Shown piece after piece: positions 1 to 9,748 of a stretch of 39,606 nucleotides of DNA; the first letter of the stretch is position 1, and every line of letters starts with the position of its first letter. This DNA is from Scleroderma bovista (Eukaryota > Basidiomycota > Agaricomycetes > Boletales > Sclerodermataceae): the NCBI GenBank assembly GCA_037178675.1, contig JAYMGJ010000489.1, forward strand, positions 1 through 39,606. Direction: 5' to 3'. Both the position numbers and the translations under genes were made by a program. Below the pieces are notes generated by a model that made no database searches, was not told the DNA's origin, and saw nothing but the letters and a program-made list of their open reading frames with translations.

Positions 1-273
1 CTGATTCCTCAGCAGTTTAAATCCCTGCATTGGTACATCATTCATGTCTGGATATGATTCCCAGGCTTCCTGTCCGCACAAACTGGGATGCTCCATGGTT
101 GACACACCCACCTTGGAGGGTGATTCATTATTCTCCCTTGCAATGTGTGCCTTTTTTCGGGGAGGAACCTTCACAATCTTGTCTCTGTATTGTCCACCTG
201 ATCTTACTGTCTTCCATGTGACATGGATTGCTGGTGTAGAAGGCCTGACTTTGGTGACTTTAGGCTTCACCAT
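1..273 (-). CDS. KDZ transposase of the outer element, exon 1 (5' partial gene, runs off the left edge)
   Basis: Reading leftwards from ATG at 273-271 gives 91 open codons ending at base 1, exactly where exon 1 of the KDZ1 transposase ends. The two N-termini match along their length. Both share a start with Lys/Val residues, then P-S-T-P, V-T-(W/stop)-K-T-V-R-S-G, a basic D-K-I-V-K-(V/A)-P-P-R-K-K-A stretch and a final R-N-Q. The basic PPRKKA segment could be a nuclear localisation signal. This copy keeps Trp at codon 20, where KDZ1 has TGA, so it shows the undamaged state. The catalytic domain lies outside the window, so whether the gene is whole is unknown. Confidence 0.8.
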   Translation of the reverse strand, partial: MVKPKVTKVRPSTPAIHVTWKTVRSGGQYRDKIVKVPPRKKAHIARENNESPSKVGVSTMEHPSLCGQEAWESYPDMNDVPMQGFKLLRNQ

Positions 274-555
274 GATACTATGGATACCAGCCAACACCAA
301 GTGAAAATGTTGCACTCAAACTGCCTCATTGCAATACCTGCAGTGTTCGGGATTTGTGACTCTGATCAACATTGCTGCCAAACTCGGATCAGGCACAAAG
401 GCAATCTTACCCTTTATGGCATAAGATTTCCAGATAGCTGAAAGAATGTTTGTCTGAAATGACTTGACCAAAATAGCACTTAGACATATATAGCAGGGAT
501 CTGCTGATAACCGAGATTCCATGGGTGGGTGCCACCATGCTGGCATTGCACTTTG
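274..555. promoter_or_regulatory. Transposase-side part of the outer element's C'/D' bidirectional promoter
   Basis: This gene-free stretch lies between the outer transposase ATG (273) and the gypsy 1 insertion. It continues at 36174-36205, up to the C' start. Without gypsy 1 the divergent spacing would be about 310 bp, close to the roughly 330-430 bp between genes C and D in KDZ1. Short shared strings with the KDZ1 intergenic region (GTATTGCAATGAGGCA near 345) support homology. I cannot place a TATA box or start site with confidence. Confidence 0.55.
551..555. repeat. Gypsy 1 target-site duplication, left copy (CTTTG)
   Basis: CTTTG directly precedes the LTR terminus TGAGACAACC. The same five bases follow the other LTR at 36169-36173. 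A perfect 5-bp TSD is typical of Ty3/Gypsy integration and fixes the ends of gypsy 1. Confidence 0.93.
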
Positions 556-922
556 TGAGACAACCCTAAGGGCAAAACCCAAAGAACTACCACACAAGGG
601 ACTCTGAGGAGGAAAAGGATGCAAGCGTCTTAGAGCAAAGACCCAAAGAGAGCTCGAATGGAGAGCCTCTGGGTGCTGGATTGCAGCAGTATATATACTA
701 CACTACACGTGTCCTGTGCGAGGCTATCCATGAGGCTGTATGCTGTACGAGGCAGTGAGCACAGCTGCCATCCTGTGGTAAGGCTATGCTAATGACATCA
801 AGGGATACAGCATGTACAGCACGAGGCTGTAGTCTAGACAGGTCTACAGATAAGATGCACTAGATAAGATACTATGGTACAATAGAGATCGCAGAAGATA
901 AGATAAAAGTCAGACCGTTACA
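556..922 (-). repeat. 3' LTR of gypsy 1 (367 bp)
   Basis: It starts TGAGACAACC and ends CCGTTACA on the plus strand (TGTAACGG...TCTCA in sense). It is about 96% identical to 35786-36168 apart from a 16-bp stretch missing near 875-890. A TATATATA string at about 690-697 may be the LTR TATA box. Confidence 0.95.
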
Positions 923-937
923 CTACTCCCCCCTTAG
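923..937 (-). promoter_or_regulatory. Polypurine tract of gypsy 1
   Basis: On the minus strand CTAAGGGGGGAGTAG abuts the 3' LTR. This is the expected primer site for plus-strand DNA synthesis. It also lies within the last coding bases of the chromodomain segment. Confidence 0.75.
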
Positions 938-1203
938 GTGCAGGATTCCAGACTGCAAAAGACAGGTTCGCAAACGGTAAGATTCTCGGGAATCCGAGTA
1001 AACAGCGAGTCGAAGTCCGACTGCACCATGCGAAGCTTTCGAGGGGCAGAAGGATTTTCCCTATAAAAATGCTCGACTACCAGAGGAGAATTCTTCAGAT
1101 TTGACGAGGGTTCCCACGTTCTTTCGTGTTCTTCATACCCTTTCCAGTGTACCAAGTATTGGAGCTGGCGTCTATAAATACGGGACGCTACAATATAGTC
1201 CAC
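934..1203 (-). pseudogene. Gypsy 1 pol C-terminal segment: chromodomain
   Basis: It begins at an M-D-Y-I-V sequence and contains R-I-Y-R-R-Q-L-Q-Y-L-V-H-W-K-G-Y, then E-R-T-W-E-P, the aromatic and acidic signature of a chromodomain. In chromoviruses this tail steers integrase to chromatin marks such as H3K9 methylation. It is in the same frame as the integrase segment. Between them a one-base insertion near 1313 (CCGGTA read as CCGGGTA) and a second indel near 1215 scramble about 30 residues, so the chromodomain is cut off from the integrase unless both shifts are undone. Confidence 0.85.
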
Positions 1204-1224
1204 TTTGTACTCTTCATCGCGTTC

Positions 1225-2400
1225 TCAGAAACAAGTACTGGGCCAGGCTGGGAAACAGGTTGGCCAGGGAGTGGACCTAAATAAGGTTTGACTCGGGAAA
1301 CATTCACTACCCGGGTGAATCCGAAGAGTTTTCAGGAGCTTAAGCTCAACTGCATTCGGGGTTACCCGAGTGACCTCATAGGGGCCAATCCATTTTTCCG
1401 TGAGCTTCTTAGAGGTGCAATTTAACATACAAAGGTTGTCTGTTGAAAGCCAGACTTGCTGACTGACAGTATAATCTGGGGTGGGATTTCTATGCTTATC
1501 TGCCTGAAGCTTCATGTTACATTTAGCCTTCTCAGAAGATTCAACAACTTTGTTAAATACGGCAGCAAAGTCCTTAGCTGCTGGGGCTACTGTCTGCACT
1601 GGCTCTACACCCATGCACGGGGAATAACTCCAGATAATTCCAAACAGGGAACCAGTAGTAACCTCTGAGACCGTGTTGTTCCAGACAAACTGGGCAATCT
1701 TGATCCACTTAGCCCAATCGCCTTGACAATTGCTAATGTAGGTTTGAAGGTATTGGTTGATTTTGTGGTTCAACTGCTCTGTTTGTCTGTCAGTTTGTGG
1801 GTGAAAGGCAGTAGACATCTTGTGCTTTATGCCTAAAAGTCTGTACAACTCCCCCAGGAAATTGCTCACGAAGACCAATCCACGGTCAGATATTATGGTG
1901 CTAGGAAGTCCATGCTGGCACCAAACGTGATCTCTAAATAATTCAGTGGTTGAGAGGGCAGTCTCTTCCTTAGTGCATGGCACAAAGACTACCTCCTTGG
2001 AGAACCAATTGACGACCACTAGTATATAGTTATAACCGAGGGATTCCAGCATCTCGGTAAAGTCCATTGTGATGTCAAGCCACGGTCCTTCTGGGACAGG
2101 GAGAGGAAGGAGACTTCCAGAAGTTTTTTGATTCAAAACCTTTGACTGTTGGCACTTTTGACAGTGCTTTACATAGGTTTGGATTTGCTCTTTCATCCCT
2201 TTCCAGGTATAGTGTTTCCTGAGCGCATTAAACATAGCTTTGACACCTTTATGTCCAGCAACAGTTGTGTCATGGAAGTCTGTGATTAGCAACTGGTGCT
2301 CCTCGTAAGTCTGATCAGTAACATCGATCAACTTAATAGATATGGGGTTTAACAAGGTTTGATCCTTGTTGTCATCAGAGCTAGAGATGTAATAGTCCAA
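1225..2400 (-). pseudogene. Gypsy 1 pol integrase segment
   Basis: It shows an HHCC zinc-binding module (H-x-x-x-H then C-Q-K-C) followed by the DDE core: Asp in D-I-T-M-D-F, Asp in I-I-S-D-R-G, and Glu in D-R-Q-T-E-Q-L-N. An expected V-V-D near the beta-strand is V-V-N. It follows directly in frame after a TGA at 2403-2401. The motif P-L-S-R-stop-L-D-Y-Y suggests an ancestral Arg CGA codon. The C-terminal part (E-K-W-I-G-P-Y-E-V, the GPY/F-like module) is present before the frameshift near 1313. Confidence 0.88.
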
Positions 2401-2915
2401 TCACCTACTAAGTGGATCTGCAATGTGCATCTGGGTTCCTTTCTTATAGATTAACGAGTAGTTGAAGCATGTCATCCACATCTGCCAGTGCGCTTGGCGC
2501 TTCAAGAGGTTCTGCAACTTCATGAAGTATGGTAGATTATGATGCATTTCTTTGTCATGAATAGGATAGTTGCATTCTGGTGGGGTCATAGAGTGCGACA
2601 TGTATGCTACTGGTCTGAATTCACTGTCCTCACACTTAACAGATATCACTCCCCTGACGGCAAACTCAGATGCATCGGTTTCGAGGCAAAATTCGCAGTC
2701 CTGGTTGGGGTACTGAAGTACCAGTGCACGAGTAAAAGCGGCCTTCAAGGCTTCAAATGCAGCACGTTCCTTATCACCAAAGTGGAACACAACATCTTTA
2801 CACGTTAAGTCTGTCAATGGCCTAGCCATGATCACATAGTCCTTAATAAACCATCTATAGAAGTTGCCGAGTCCTAGGAATGCTCGAACCTGTTTGACAT
2901 TTGTTGGCTCAGGCC
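2401..2915 (-). pseudogene. Gypsy 1 pol segment: RT thumb and RNase H
   Basis: It reads from the solo-LTR junction: R-A-F-L-G-L-G-N-F-Y-R-W-F (RT thumb), then L-E-T-D-A-S-E-F-A-V (RNase H first Asp), then D-K-E-M and A-D-P-L-S-R at the end. A typical D-K-E-L/M Glu is kept. The segment ends in TGA at 2401-2403, consistent with CGA to TGA. It joins the 3583-4097 part in frame when the 667-bp solo LTR is removed. Confidence 0.85.
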
Positions 2916-3582
2916 TGTCACGACCGTGTCATCCGTTTCGACCCTGTAATTGTCTGATCGTGGTCTACGTGTTCTGAAGTACCGGTGCTACAAGTAAATG
3001 TACTCCCTTTTCAAGGTTTCAAATTCTATCACGTTCCTGTATCGCCACCGATCGGTGAGCGTGCAACATCCATTTACACGTCTAAGTCTGTTCGATTACC
3101 TAGCCATGTTTCCATTCTCATTTAACAAAGCGTTACTAGAGACAGTTCCTGTTCCATCTAGGTAATAGAATGTCTATCGGTAGTACTGATACTGGACTCT
3201 TACCGTACTTACTCAGCGCGCAGCGCTAGCGCTCGTCGTACGTCAGTAATCCCGACTTCCCGTACATCGCCTCAACGTTCCACTCAGTATAAATACCTCT
3301 GTATACTCGGTGTTGTAGTCTCAGTCCTGGATATCGACTAAGATACTTCCCATCTGTACTCTCTTCGTGCTACTCCGTCTCTAGTCCTCGTACCAGTCCC
3401 TCGGTTGTAGACCGTCTACCCTTGGACTCTCCAGTCAGACCCTGGGTCGAGCGTGCCTATCACTCTGAGGCAGCAGCAACTACCCAACGTAGCCCCTACA
3501 GCGTCTATACCGCTAGTTGCCAAGGCCTCTGAATGCCCAGACCCCTCGTAGAGATCAGATCGGTGAAGAACCGGTCTTGACA
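2916..3582 (+). repeat. Solo LTR of a gypsy 2-related family inside gypsy 1 RT
   Basis: It starts TGTCACGACCGTG and ends CCGGTCTTGACA, with a TATAAATA box at 3288-3295, and resembles the gypsy 2 LTR throughout at lower identity. GGCC (2912-2915) recurs at 3583-3586. Counting the shared A gives AGGCC. Removing the LTR restores the gypsy 1 reading frame through K-W-P-E-P-T. No internal sequence remains, so it formed by LTR-LTR recombination. Confidence 0.9.
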
Positions 3583-4097
3583 GGCCACTTCAAAATAGCA
3601 TTAACCTTTTCAGGGTCTATCTTTATTCCATCATGCGAGACTATCATTCCAAGGAAGTCAACTTTGGTAATGCAGAAGCGACACTTCTCAGGTTTGACAA
3701 ATAAGTTATTATCACGTAGACATTTTAAGACTTCAAGCACGATCCTGTCATGCTTGTGCTGATCGTCCATGTTTGTAAATATCATTAGGTCATCAATATA
3801 CACCATGCAAACATCTGACATATTGTGGAAGATTTCATTCATCATCTTCTGGAACATTGCGGGTGAATTACATAGACCGAAATACATAACAACGGGCTCA
3901 AAAGCCCCTTTGTGCGTTACAAATGCAGCTTTCCACTCATCACCTTCCTTGATACAGACATTATTATATCCCCACCAAAGATCCATCTTCATGAAGAGTT
4001 TGCATCCTTTCAACTTGTCAACAAGCTGACTGATCAAGGGCAGCAGGTAGTTATTTTTAATGGTCCATTCATTTAAATAATGATAGTCCTGAACCAT
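3583..4097 (-). pseudogene. Gypsy 1 pol segment: reverse transcriptase palm
   Basis: It starts M-V-Q-D-Y right after an in-frame TAG (4103-4101). It contains K-M-D-L-W-W-G-Y-N (first catalytic Asp block), [11 protein letters not shown] and the Y-I-D-D box with the two metal-binding Asp residues, then K-C-x-F and V-D-F-L-G. The related-element pattern before M-V-Q-D is K-K-D-G-K-K-R, here K-K-D-S-stop-K-R. It is cut by the solo LTR after A-I-L-K-W-P. Confidence 0.88.
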
Positions 4098-4103
4098 GCG
4101 CTT

Positions 4104-5267
4104 CTAGCTGTCCTTTTTGGGGACAAAGAAAACAGGAGAGGTTTGAGGGGAGATGGACGGGCGAATATAACCTTTCGCAAGCTGATCATCAACAAAGTCC
4201 TCAACTTCTTTTTGTTCATCCACCAACAGGGGTATCAAACACCCTTTCTTAGGTGGGAAATCTTCTCTAAGATCTATTCCATGATCCCACAGCTTGCTAA
4301 GTGGCATGCATTCGGATGACTTCTTCAAGAAGACATCTAAATATTCCCAGTACTCTTGGGGTACAAGCTTCTGGGCTTCTTCAAGGGTTGTCTCATCAAT
4401 AGCAACCTTTGACTCGTGAGCCTTCAAAGCCTGGATCCAAGTTTCCTGAGATTCGTTCTGATGTAATAATTTAGTGAAGCGGGTTTCCAAAAGTGACTTG
4501 CACTCAGGGGGACACCTAGTTAAATTAACTTGTCCAGTTACCCAATCAATATCGGGGTTATGCTTTCTAAGCCAGGTGTGGCCAAGGATAAGGGGAACCT
4601 TTCCAAGGCAGGTGACTGCACACCAAAGCTTTTCAGCGTGTTTCCCAATACCGACTGTGAGTAATACATAATGTGTGATATTGCCTTCCTGGTTCCTCAT
4701 GCCATCTATGTTAAGCACTGGAACAGGCTTTACCAGCTTAGATAACTGCAAGCATCTGTCAAGAGCCCAGCTTTTGTCAACAAAACAGCTGGTAGCGCCA
4801 CTGTGTAGCATGGCATCTACTTCAATACTGTTAAGAGGTCCGCGAATGCGGATGGGTACTGTCACTTCACATTCTAAAGTGAAGGACCTTTGCAAGTCCA
4901 AGAAAGAAACTTCTTCAGTTCCAGCGGGACTTTCCGGTTCCTCAGATGCCAAAGAGGGGAAAACAATATTATCTGACAGGGAATTAAGCACACATGATTT
5001 ATTCTCTGGTGCCAAGCCCTTTGCAGGGACTCCCTTAGAGGGTACAGTAATAGATACAGGAGAGTCACTACAGTCCATACTATCTATGGTCAAGACAGAG
5101 TACTTGTTGAAAGAGACAGAGACAGGAGAGACTACAGAAGAAGATTTTTTGTAGGTTTTCTGTATTTTACAAGAAAGAAGTGAGATGCGGTATTTATAAA
5201 TATCCTGTGCTTCAGGAGACTTAGCACAAGAAAGACAATAGTCCAAAATTCTTACAGCACTGTCCAA
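4104..5267 (-). pseudogene. Gypsy 1 pol segment: linker, aspartic protease and RT fingers
   Basis: The protease block reads V-D-A-M-L-H-S-G-A-T, where the catalytic D-S-G/T-G-A-like Asp is His (near 4800). This change alone should abolish the protease. It is followed by L-G-H-T-W-L and N-P-D-I-D-W, then the RT entry region with F-P-P-K-K-G and G-Y-I-R-P-S-x-S-P-x-x-S-P-V-F-F-V-P-K-K-D. The frame is open upstream of 5267 to the gag overlap, so translation probably enters by -1 frameshifting and not at a separate start. Confidence 0.87.
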
Positions 5268-5277
5268 CTCAGACTCA

Positions 5278-5324
5278 AGAGCGAGGGTGCCTGTTGTATC
5301 CTCACTCTCTAATCTTTTAAATTT
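5278..5324 (-). promoter_or_regulatory. Probable -1 ribosomal frameshift signal at the gypsy 1 gag/pol junction
   Basis: In the gag frame the last codons read ..A AAT TTA AAA GAT TAG. A AAT TTA (5324-5318) is a canonical X XXY YYZ slippery heptamer. Slipping back one base leads into the open pol frame. Eight to nine bases later, 5308-5300 (AGAGTGAGG) can pair with 5286-5278 (CCTCGCTCT), forming a nine-pair stem with one G-U and a 13-nt loop. Confidence 0.72.
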
Positions 5325-6325
5325 TTGAAATAGTCCCTCATTTCAGAGAAGGACATGCCGCAAACAGCGTTGATGCGTTCATCGTCAGGCTGGGGCTGTA
5401 CAGCCCGGGTTTGCTGGGGTTGCCCTTGATGTGGGCGACGCGTTTGAGAACACTCACGAGCCATGTGTCCGAACCCCTGACAATTGTAGCATTGGAGCCC
5501 TTTACTCTGTTGCTGGTTTTGCTGCTGAGCAGCGCCGATATCCATTGGGGCGCCAGCGCCCAGCATAACTCCATAAGAGGAGGACCCACTTCCCTGCTGA
5601 TAATAGCGGGCACCACCCTGCGTATTGATCAGGAAGAGCTCCTGGGCTCTTCCGACAGTTCTAACCGAGTTGGCTAGCTCGGCATAGGTGGCGTGATCCT
5701 TCGCCAGGAGATACACCTGCTGGAGGACCTGCCTCTGTACTGCCCTTTTGAGCAAGTCCCTAGCGTAAGCGTCGGGGCAGCCACTTTCAACTTTAAGCAA
5801 CTCGAAGGTCGTGAGGAAGTCATCAACTTGCTGATGAGGGCCTTGGTGCAGCTTCAGCAACTGAGATCTAGCCCAGTCAGCGTTGTTGCCAGGCATGAAA
5901 AACCCAGTTATTTCGGCCTGAAGTGCGTCCCACGTTGGGTACTCGACTCCCAGACTAAGGTAGTAGTCCAACTTTACCTGGGCCCAACGCCCAGCTTTAG
6001 GTCCTTCGAATCTGGAGAGAACGGCCGCCATAATTTCACTATTCCTGGTGAGGAGGCCGCTCCTCTGGTTCATCATGACCCACAACTTCATCTTGCTCCA
6101 CCAAACTCTGAAGGCCTGGGGGGAGCCATCGTAATTCCCAGGTTCAGCAACAATCTTCTTAGGGGCGCAAGGCGGCGCCATGAGTGCCCCGGGGGCTTCG
6201 GGAGCAAGGCCCTGCTGTGCATCGGCAAGGGCCTGGATACTGTTTTGCAGGTCGATTTGCCCCTGCGCGAGCTGAAGGAAAATATTTTGGAGGGCATCCT
6301 GGTGATGACCCTGTTGTTGATCCAT
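5309..6325 (-). CDS. Gypsy 1 Gag (338 aa)
   Basis: This is the structural protein of the cytoplasmic virus-like particle. ATG at 6325 opens a Gln-rich N-terminus, then the retrotransposon gag core (F-R-V-W-W-S-K-M-K and W-D-A-L-Q-A-E-I). A CCHC zinc knuckle, C-Y-N-C-x4-H-M-A-R-E-C, lies near residue 280 and binds genomic RNA. The tail is Gln/Pro-rich. The gene is open from start to TAG at 5311-5309 and is the only intact gypsy 1 gene. It overlaps the pol frame at the frameshift signal. Confidence 0.9.
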   Translation of the reverse strand: MDQQQGHHQDALQNIFLQLAQGQIDLQNSIQALADAQQGLAPEAPGALMAPPCAPKKIVAEPGNYDGSPQAFRVWWSKMKLWVMMNQRSGLLTRNSEIMAAVLSRFEGPKAGRWAQVKLDYYLSLGVEYPTWDALQAEITGFFMPGNNADWARSQLLKLHQGPHQQVDDFLTTFELLKVESGCPDAYARDLLKRAVQRQVLQQVYLLAKDHATYAELANSVRTVGRAQELFLINTQGGARYYQQGSGSSSYGVMLGAGAPMDIGAAQQQNQQQSKGLQCYNCQGFGHMARECSQTRRPHQGQPQQTRAVQPQPDDERINAVCGMSFSEMRDYFKNLKD

Positions 6326-6328
6326 TGT

Positions 6329-6727
6329 TTAATACAGGTGGTAACGGGAGTAGGGAGTGCCTCGGGGACGTGCGGGGTAGAGGTGGGAAGTATGAAACGT
6401 ATGGCGGTGCGCGAGTGGGAGGGTGGGTTCTGCCTCGACATAGTAGCAGGGGTTGTCGAGGAAGAGGTCTGCAAGATCTTCAACGACGAGACTGTACCGG
6501 CGGAAGGAGGTGTTCGTCTGCTCAATCCTTTTAAAGTCTGCTTCTCTGGCAGCTTCTTGAGCAGGCGTGAGAGGAAGGGGGTAACGGGTATCGTAGGAGA
6601 CTGTCAGGCAACCTGCCTGATCGAAGGAGTACTCGTAGGGATGTATCATGACTAACTGGTAGGGGTAACGTAGACGTAAGGTTATATCGGGACTAGATCC
6701 CCACAGGTGTTCCAATGAACTAAGCAT
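6329..6727 (-). CDS. Small ORF upstream of gypsy 1 gag, unknown
   Basis: ATG at 6727 gives 132 codons ending three bases before the gag ATG. The protein is rich in Tyr, Pro, Leu and His and has no motif I know. Gypsy 2 inserted 15 bases upstream of its ATG. Reading further upstream across the repaired junction meets TAG quickly, so 6727 is the likely start. It could be an accessory ORF, a 5' extension of gag, or chance. Confidence 0.4.
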   Translation of the reverse strand: MLSSLEHLWGSSPDITLRLRYPYQLVMIHPYEYSFDQAGCLTVSYDTRYPLPLTPAQEAAREADFKRIEQTNTSFRRYSLVVEDLADLFLDNPCYYVEAEPTLPLAHRHTFHTSHLYPARPRGTPYSRYHLY

Positions 6728-6737
6728 AAGACTCTGT

Positions 6738-6742
6738 TCGCC
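6738..6742. repeat. Gypsy 2 target-site duplication, left copy (TCGCC)
   Basis: TCGCC precedes the 5' LTR and recurs at 14388-14392 after the 3' LTR. The target itself continues TGTCACG, which happens to match the first seven LTR bases, so a 12-bp string is shared. The 5-bp duplication is the expected length. Confidence 0.93.
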
Positions 6743-7362
6743 TGTCACGACCGTGACATCCGATCACCCTGTACCCTATTGTCCGATCGCGTCCACGCGT
6801 TCGCCGTCCACCTATTGTATGTACTCCCTTTTCCGTTTCTTTCTATCTGTCCTGTATCGCCACCAATCGGTGAGCGCGTTGTCCGTTCTGTCTCTCTGTA
6901 CTATTACCTAATATGTTTCCTTTCTCGTTTCCGATTACTATACGTTCCCGTCCCATTGCATTACTAACACAATGTCTATCGGTAAACCGGTTATCGCACT
7001 TACCGTACTTACTCAGCGCACAGCGCGGCTGCGCTCGTCGTTCGTCGGTAATCCCGACTTCCCGTACATCGCCTCATCCGTTCTACTCAGTATAAATACC
7101 TAGATACTCGGTCTGTTGTAGTTTCAGTTCGAATATCGAATAAGATACTTCTCATCTGTTCTCCCTTCGCACTCCCTGTCTCTGTCTCGTGCAAGCGGTC
7201 GTAGACCGTTTACCCTCGGACTCTCCGTCAGACCCTCGGTCGGCCTTCCTATCATTCGGGAAGCACGACTACGCTACGTAGCATCTCGGTCTTACCGCTA
7301 GACCAACCCCTGACCCCCTGACCCCTTGTAGAGATCAGATCAGTGAAGAACCGGTCTTGACA
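6743..7362 (+). repeat. 5' LTR of gypsy 2
   Basis: It runs TGTCACG...CTTGACA. It opens with the near-palindrome TGTCACGACCGTGACA (two 7-bp arms) and has TATAAATA at 7091-7098, a likely RNA polymerase II TATA box. I could not find a standard TGG-type tRNA primer-binding site after it. Confidence 0.96.
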
Positions 7363-7403
7363 GTATATTCGAACTAAAGTCTTGTACGAGTTCACAATCA
7401 TCT

Positions 7404-8741
7404 ATGTCCAGGACAATCCAAACTCGCTCGCGCAAACAACCCAGAACCCTCAGCATCTGACACTCGTCGGGCTGCTGCCTTAAGCGCTCTGACTAGCCTC
7501 AGGCGCTCACCCGACTCTGTCTCCCAATTCCAAGGCTTCTCCGCTCGGAGAGCCTCCTCCCCCGCTCAGCATCGCCCACCTGGGGCTTTCGTCGAAGACC
7601 TCGGCGATGACCTGGGTGGTGACCATCCCGATGACAATGGCCCCAGTGACGGTGGTCCCGGCAGTGATGGTCCCGACGACCCCGACGACCCCAACCCTGA
7701 TGATGGCGGTGAAGACCCCATTGAAGGCATCCCCGACCAAGAAGAGGCCGGTCTAGTCATCTTTAACAACCTCTCCATCGCTATCGACAGACTCGCGCGG
7801 TCTTCGCGCTCATCTGAGTCTTCGTCTCGCACCAAGGTGCGCGAACCCGATACCTTCGACGGTACCGATCCAAAGAAGTTGCGCACATTCTTAGTCCAGT
7901 GCGAGCTCAACTTCCAGGACCGACCGAAGGCTTTTCGCACTGACCGAACCAAGGTCACGTTCACGCAGTCGTACCTCAAAGGAATGGCTCTCAAATGGTT
8001 CGAGCCAGACCTACTCGGTGCAGGAGACCCCCTCAACCGTCCGATCTGGATGACCGATTGGGAAGAGTTCGTCATTGAACTCCAAACAACCTTCGGTCCC
8101 CACGACCCAGTTGCCGACGCCGAGCATCAGCTCGACCACCTCCGCATGAAGGAAAACCATCGTGCCAACAGATACGTGGTTGATTTCAACCCTATCGCGT
8201 CCCAGGTTCGGGGCTACGGCGATGGCGCCCTACGCCATCACTTCTATACAGGTCTCCCCGACCGAATCAAGGACGAGATAAGCCGCATCGGTAAACCGCG
8301 CACTCTGAACGGTCTTCGCATCCTCACCCAGGAGATCGACGCCCGATATTGGGAACGCAAGGAAGAGGTCACTCGTCAGAATAAGACCTCTACCAGCACT
8401 AGTACCAACACCCCCATACCAAGTCGGGTAAGACCGACAAGGGTAAATCCTCGGGCAACACTGCCCAGTCCTCTTCGTCGTCAACCGCGACTCAGAAAGC
8501 CAACAAGTCGGGCAAGACTACTGAGCTTTCGGACAAGCTCGGCAAGGACGGCAAGCTGACCTCTGAGGAACGCAAGCGCAGGTTCGACATGAATCTGTGC
8601 ATGTTCTGTGGAGCAACTGGCCACAAGGCCAAGGACTGCCCCAAGTCAGGCTCCCGAGCAGCCAAGGCTAGGGCAGCTACTGCTGCTACCACAAACACGT
8701 CGGAAGCCAAACTGACGGCCTCCACCAAGGCAAAAAAATAG
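7404..8741 (+). pseudogene. Gypsy 2 Gag, frameshifted twice
   Basis: ATG at 7404 starts a basic N-terminus. A one-base shift near 7455 moves to the frame carrying an Asp/Gly/Pro-rich linker and the gag core (from about 7837: E-P-D-T-F-D-G-T-D-P-K-K-L, W-F-E-P-D-L, F-N-P-I-A). A second, opposite shift in the C-run near 8410 returns to the original frame. There a CCHC zinc knuckle, C-M-F-C-G-A-T-G-H-K-A-K-D-C, lies at about 8597-8638. Start and end share one frame, so the ancestral gene was a single 1.3-kb ORF ending in TAG at 8739-8741. An intact subset starts at ATG 7837 and ends after 240 residues without the knuckle. Confidence 0.85.
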
Positions 8742-8779
8742 ATAGCAACTCCCGAGACTCCGCACAGAGTGGGAGTTGC
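8732..8779 (+). promoter_or_regulatory. Probable -1 ribosomal frameshift signal at the gypsy 2 gag/pol junction
   Basis: Gag ends GC[A AAA AAA] TAG, so a seven-A slippery site (8732-8738) sits in frame right before the stop. The pol frame is exactly -1. After a 6-nt spacer, GCAACTCCC (8745-8753) and GGGAGTTGC (8771-8779) form a perfect 9-bp stem with a 17-nt loop. Confidence 0.8.
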
Positions 8780-9748
8780 GTTGTTCCCAACTGTGCACCT
8801 ATGGAGGCCTGACTCAACGCAGCCACTCTTTCCGATCCGAATTCTCTCCGACCCTCTGTAACAATCGTTGACCATACTATGCCTTCCTTTCCTGCATTAG
8901 TAGATTCGGGTTCTACCCACTGTTTTGTAGATCCGTCATTTGCCAATATGAACACTCTTTCGCGCTACTCAGTATCCCCGATCGTTCTCCGTCTATTCGA
9001 CGGTACCACCACCACCATAATTACCGAAGCAACCAATCTACCTATCCATTTTCCCTCTGGCGACGTCACCCCGATGACATTTTATGTCACCCCGTTGGAC
9101 TCTGATTGTAAGATCGTTCTCGGACACAACTGGCTCACCCGATACAATCCGTCGATTGACTGGGTATTGAGCAGTATTAAGTTCAGAACATCTACGCAGC
9201 AAGTGCCAACCCCGAGCTCACTCCCCGACCCTGTAGCGCCCTCACCGAGTGCGCTGAGACTCGACGCTACGTCAGTCTCGTCTCCTTCCCCGACCGACTC
9301 GCCTCAGGCTCCCGGTCTTCGGGCACCACCTATCGCTCTCATCAACGCTGCAGCCTTTCTAAAGGCCTGCCAGCTCGATGGCTCTCAACAGTTCTCTGTC
9401 CAGCTGAAGCCTGACGGTAGCTTTCGCGCTGCGTCGGTCGACGCTGCTCCCGACCTCTCCTCTGTCCCCGAGGCATACCACGACTTTGCCGACGTCTTTA
9501 GTAAGGCGAAAGCATCGGTACTCGCGCCTCACCGGGAACACGACCTCAAGATAGAACTGGAAGAAGGAGTGCCATTACCACCCGGAAGACTCTACTCTCT
9601 CTCCCCCGTCGAGCTCGAAACCCTTCGGGCATTCATCGACGAAAACCTTCGCTTTGGTTTCATCCGTCCGACCTCATCCTCCCATGCAGCCCCTGTCCTC
9701 TTCGTCAAGAAGAAGGACGGCTCTCTCCGACTTTGCGTCGACTACTGA
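8738..9748 (+). pseudogene. Gypsy 2 pol segment: aspartic protease and RT fingers
   Basis: In the -1 frame after gag it reads through TGA at 8810-8812 to L-N-A-A-T-L-S-D-P-N-S-L-R-P. The protease then shows A-L-V-D-S-G-S-T-H-C-F-V-D with the catalytic Asp intact, and L-G-H-N-W-L-T-R-Y-N-P. The RT entrance has G-F-I-R-P-T-S-S-S and F-V-K-K-K-D-G-S-L-R-L-C-V-D-Y, stopped by TGA at 9746-9748, where related elements have D-Y-R-G-L-N. Both TGA codons fit CGA to TGA. A shorter open stretch starts at ATG 8879. Confidence 0.9.

Noticed and set aside
5693..6655. A 320-codon plus-strand open frame over gypsy 1 gag
   Set aside because: It is the opposite-strand shadow of Gag, which has a zinc knuckle and gag core on the minus strand.
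7566..8075. Minus-strand open frames over gypsy 2 gag
   Set aside because: They are GC-rich shadows of the gag core and Asp/Gly/Pro linker, with no splice sites or motifs. The real antisense gene is only at 12527-13603.
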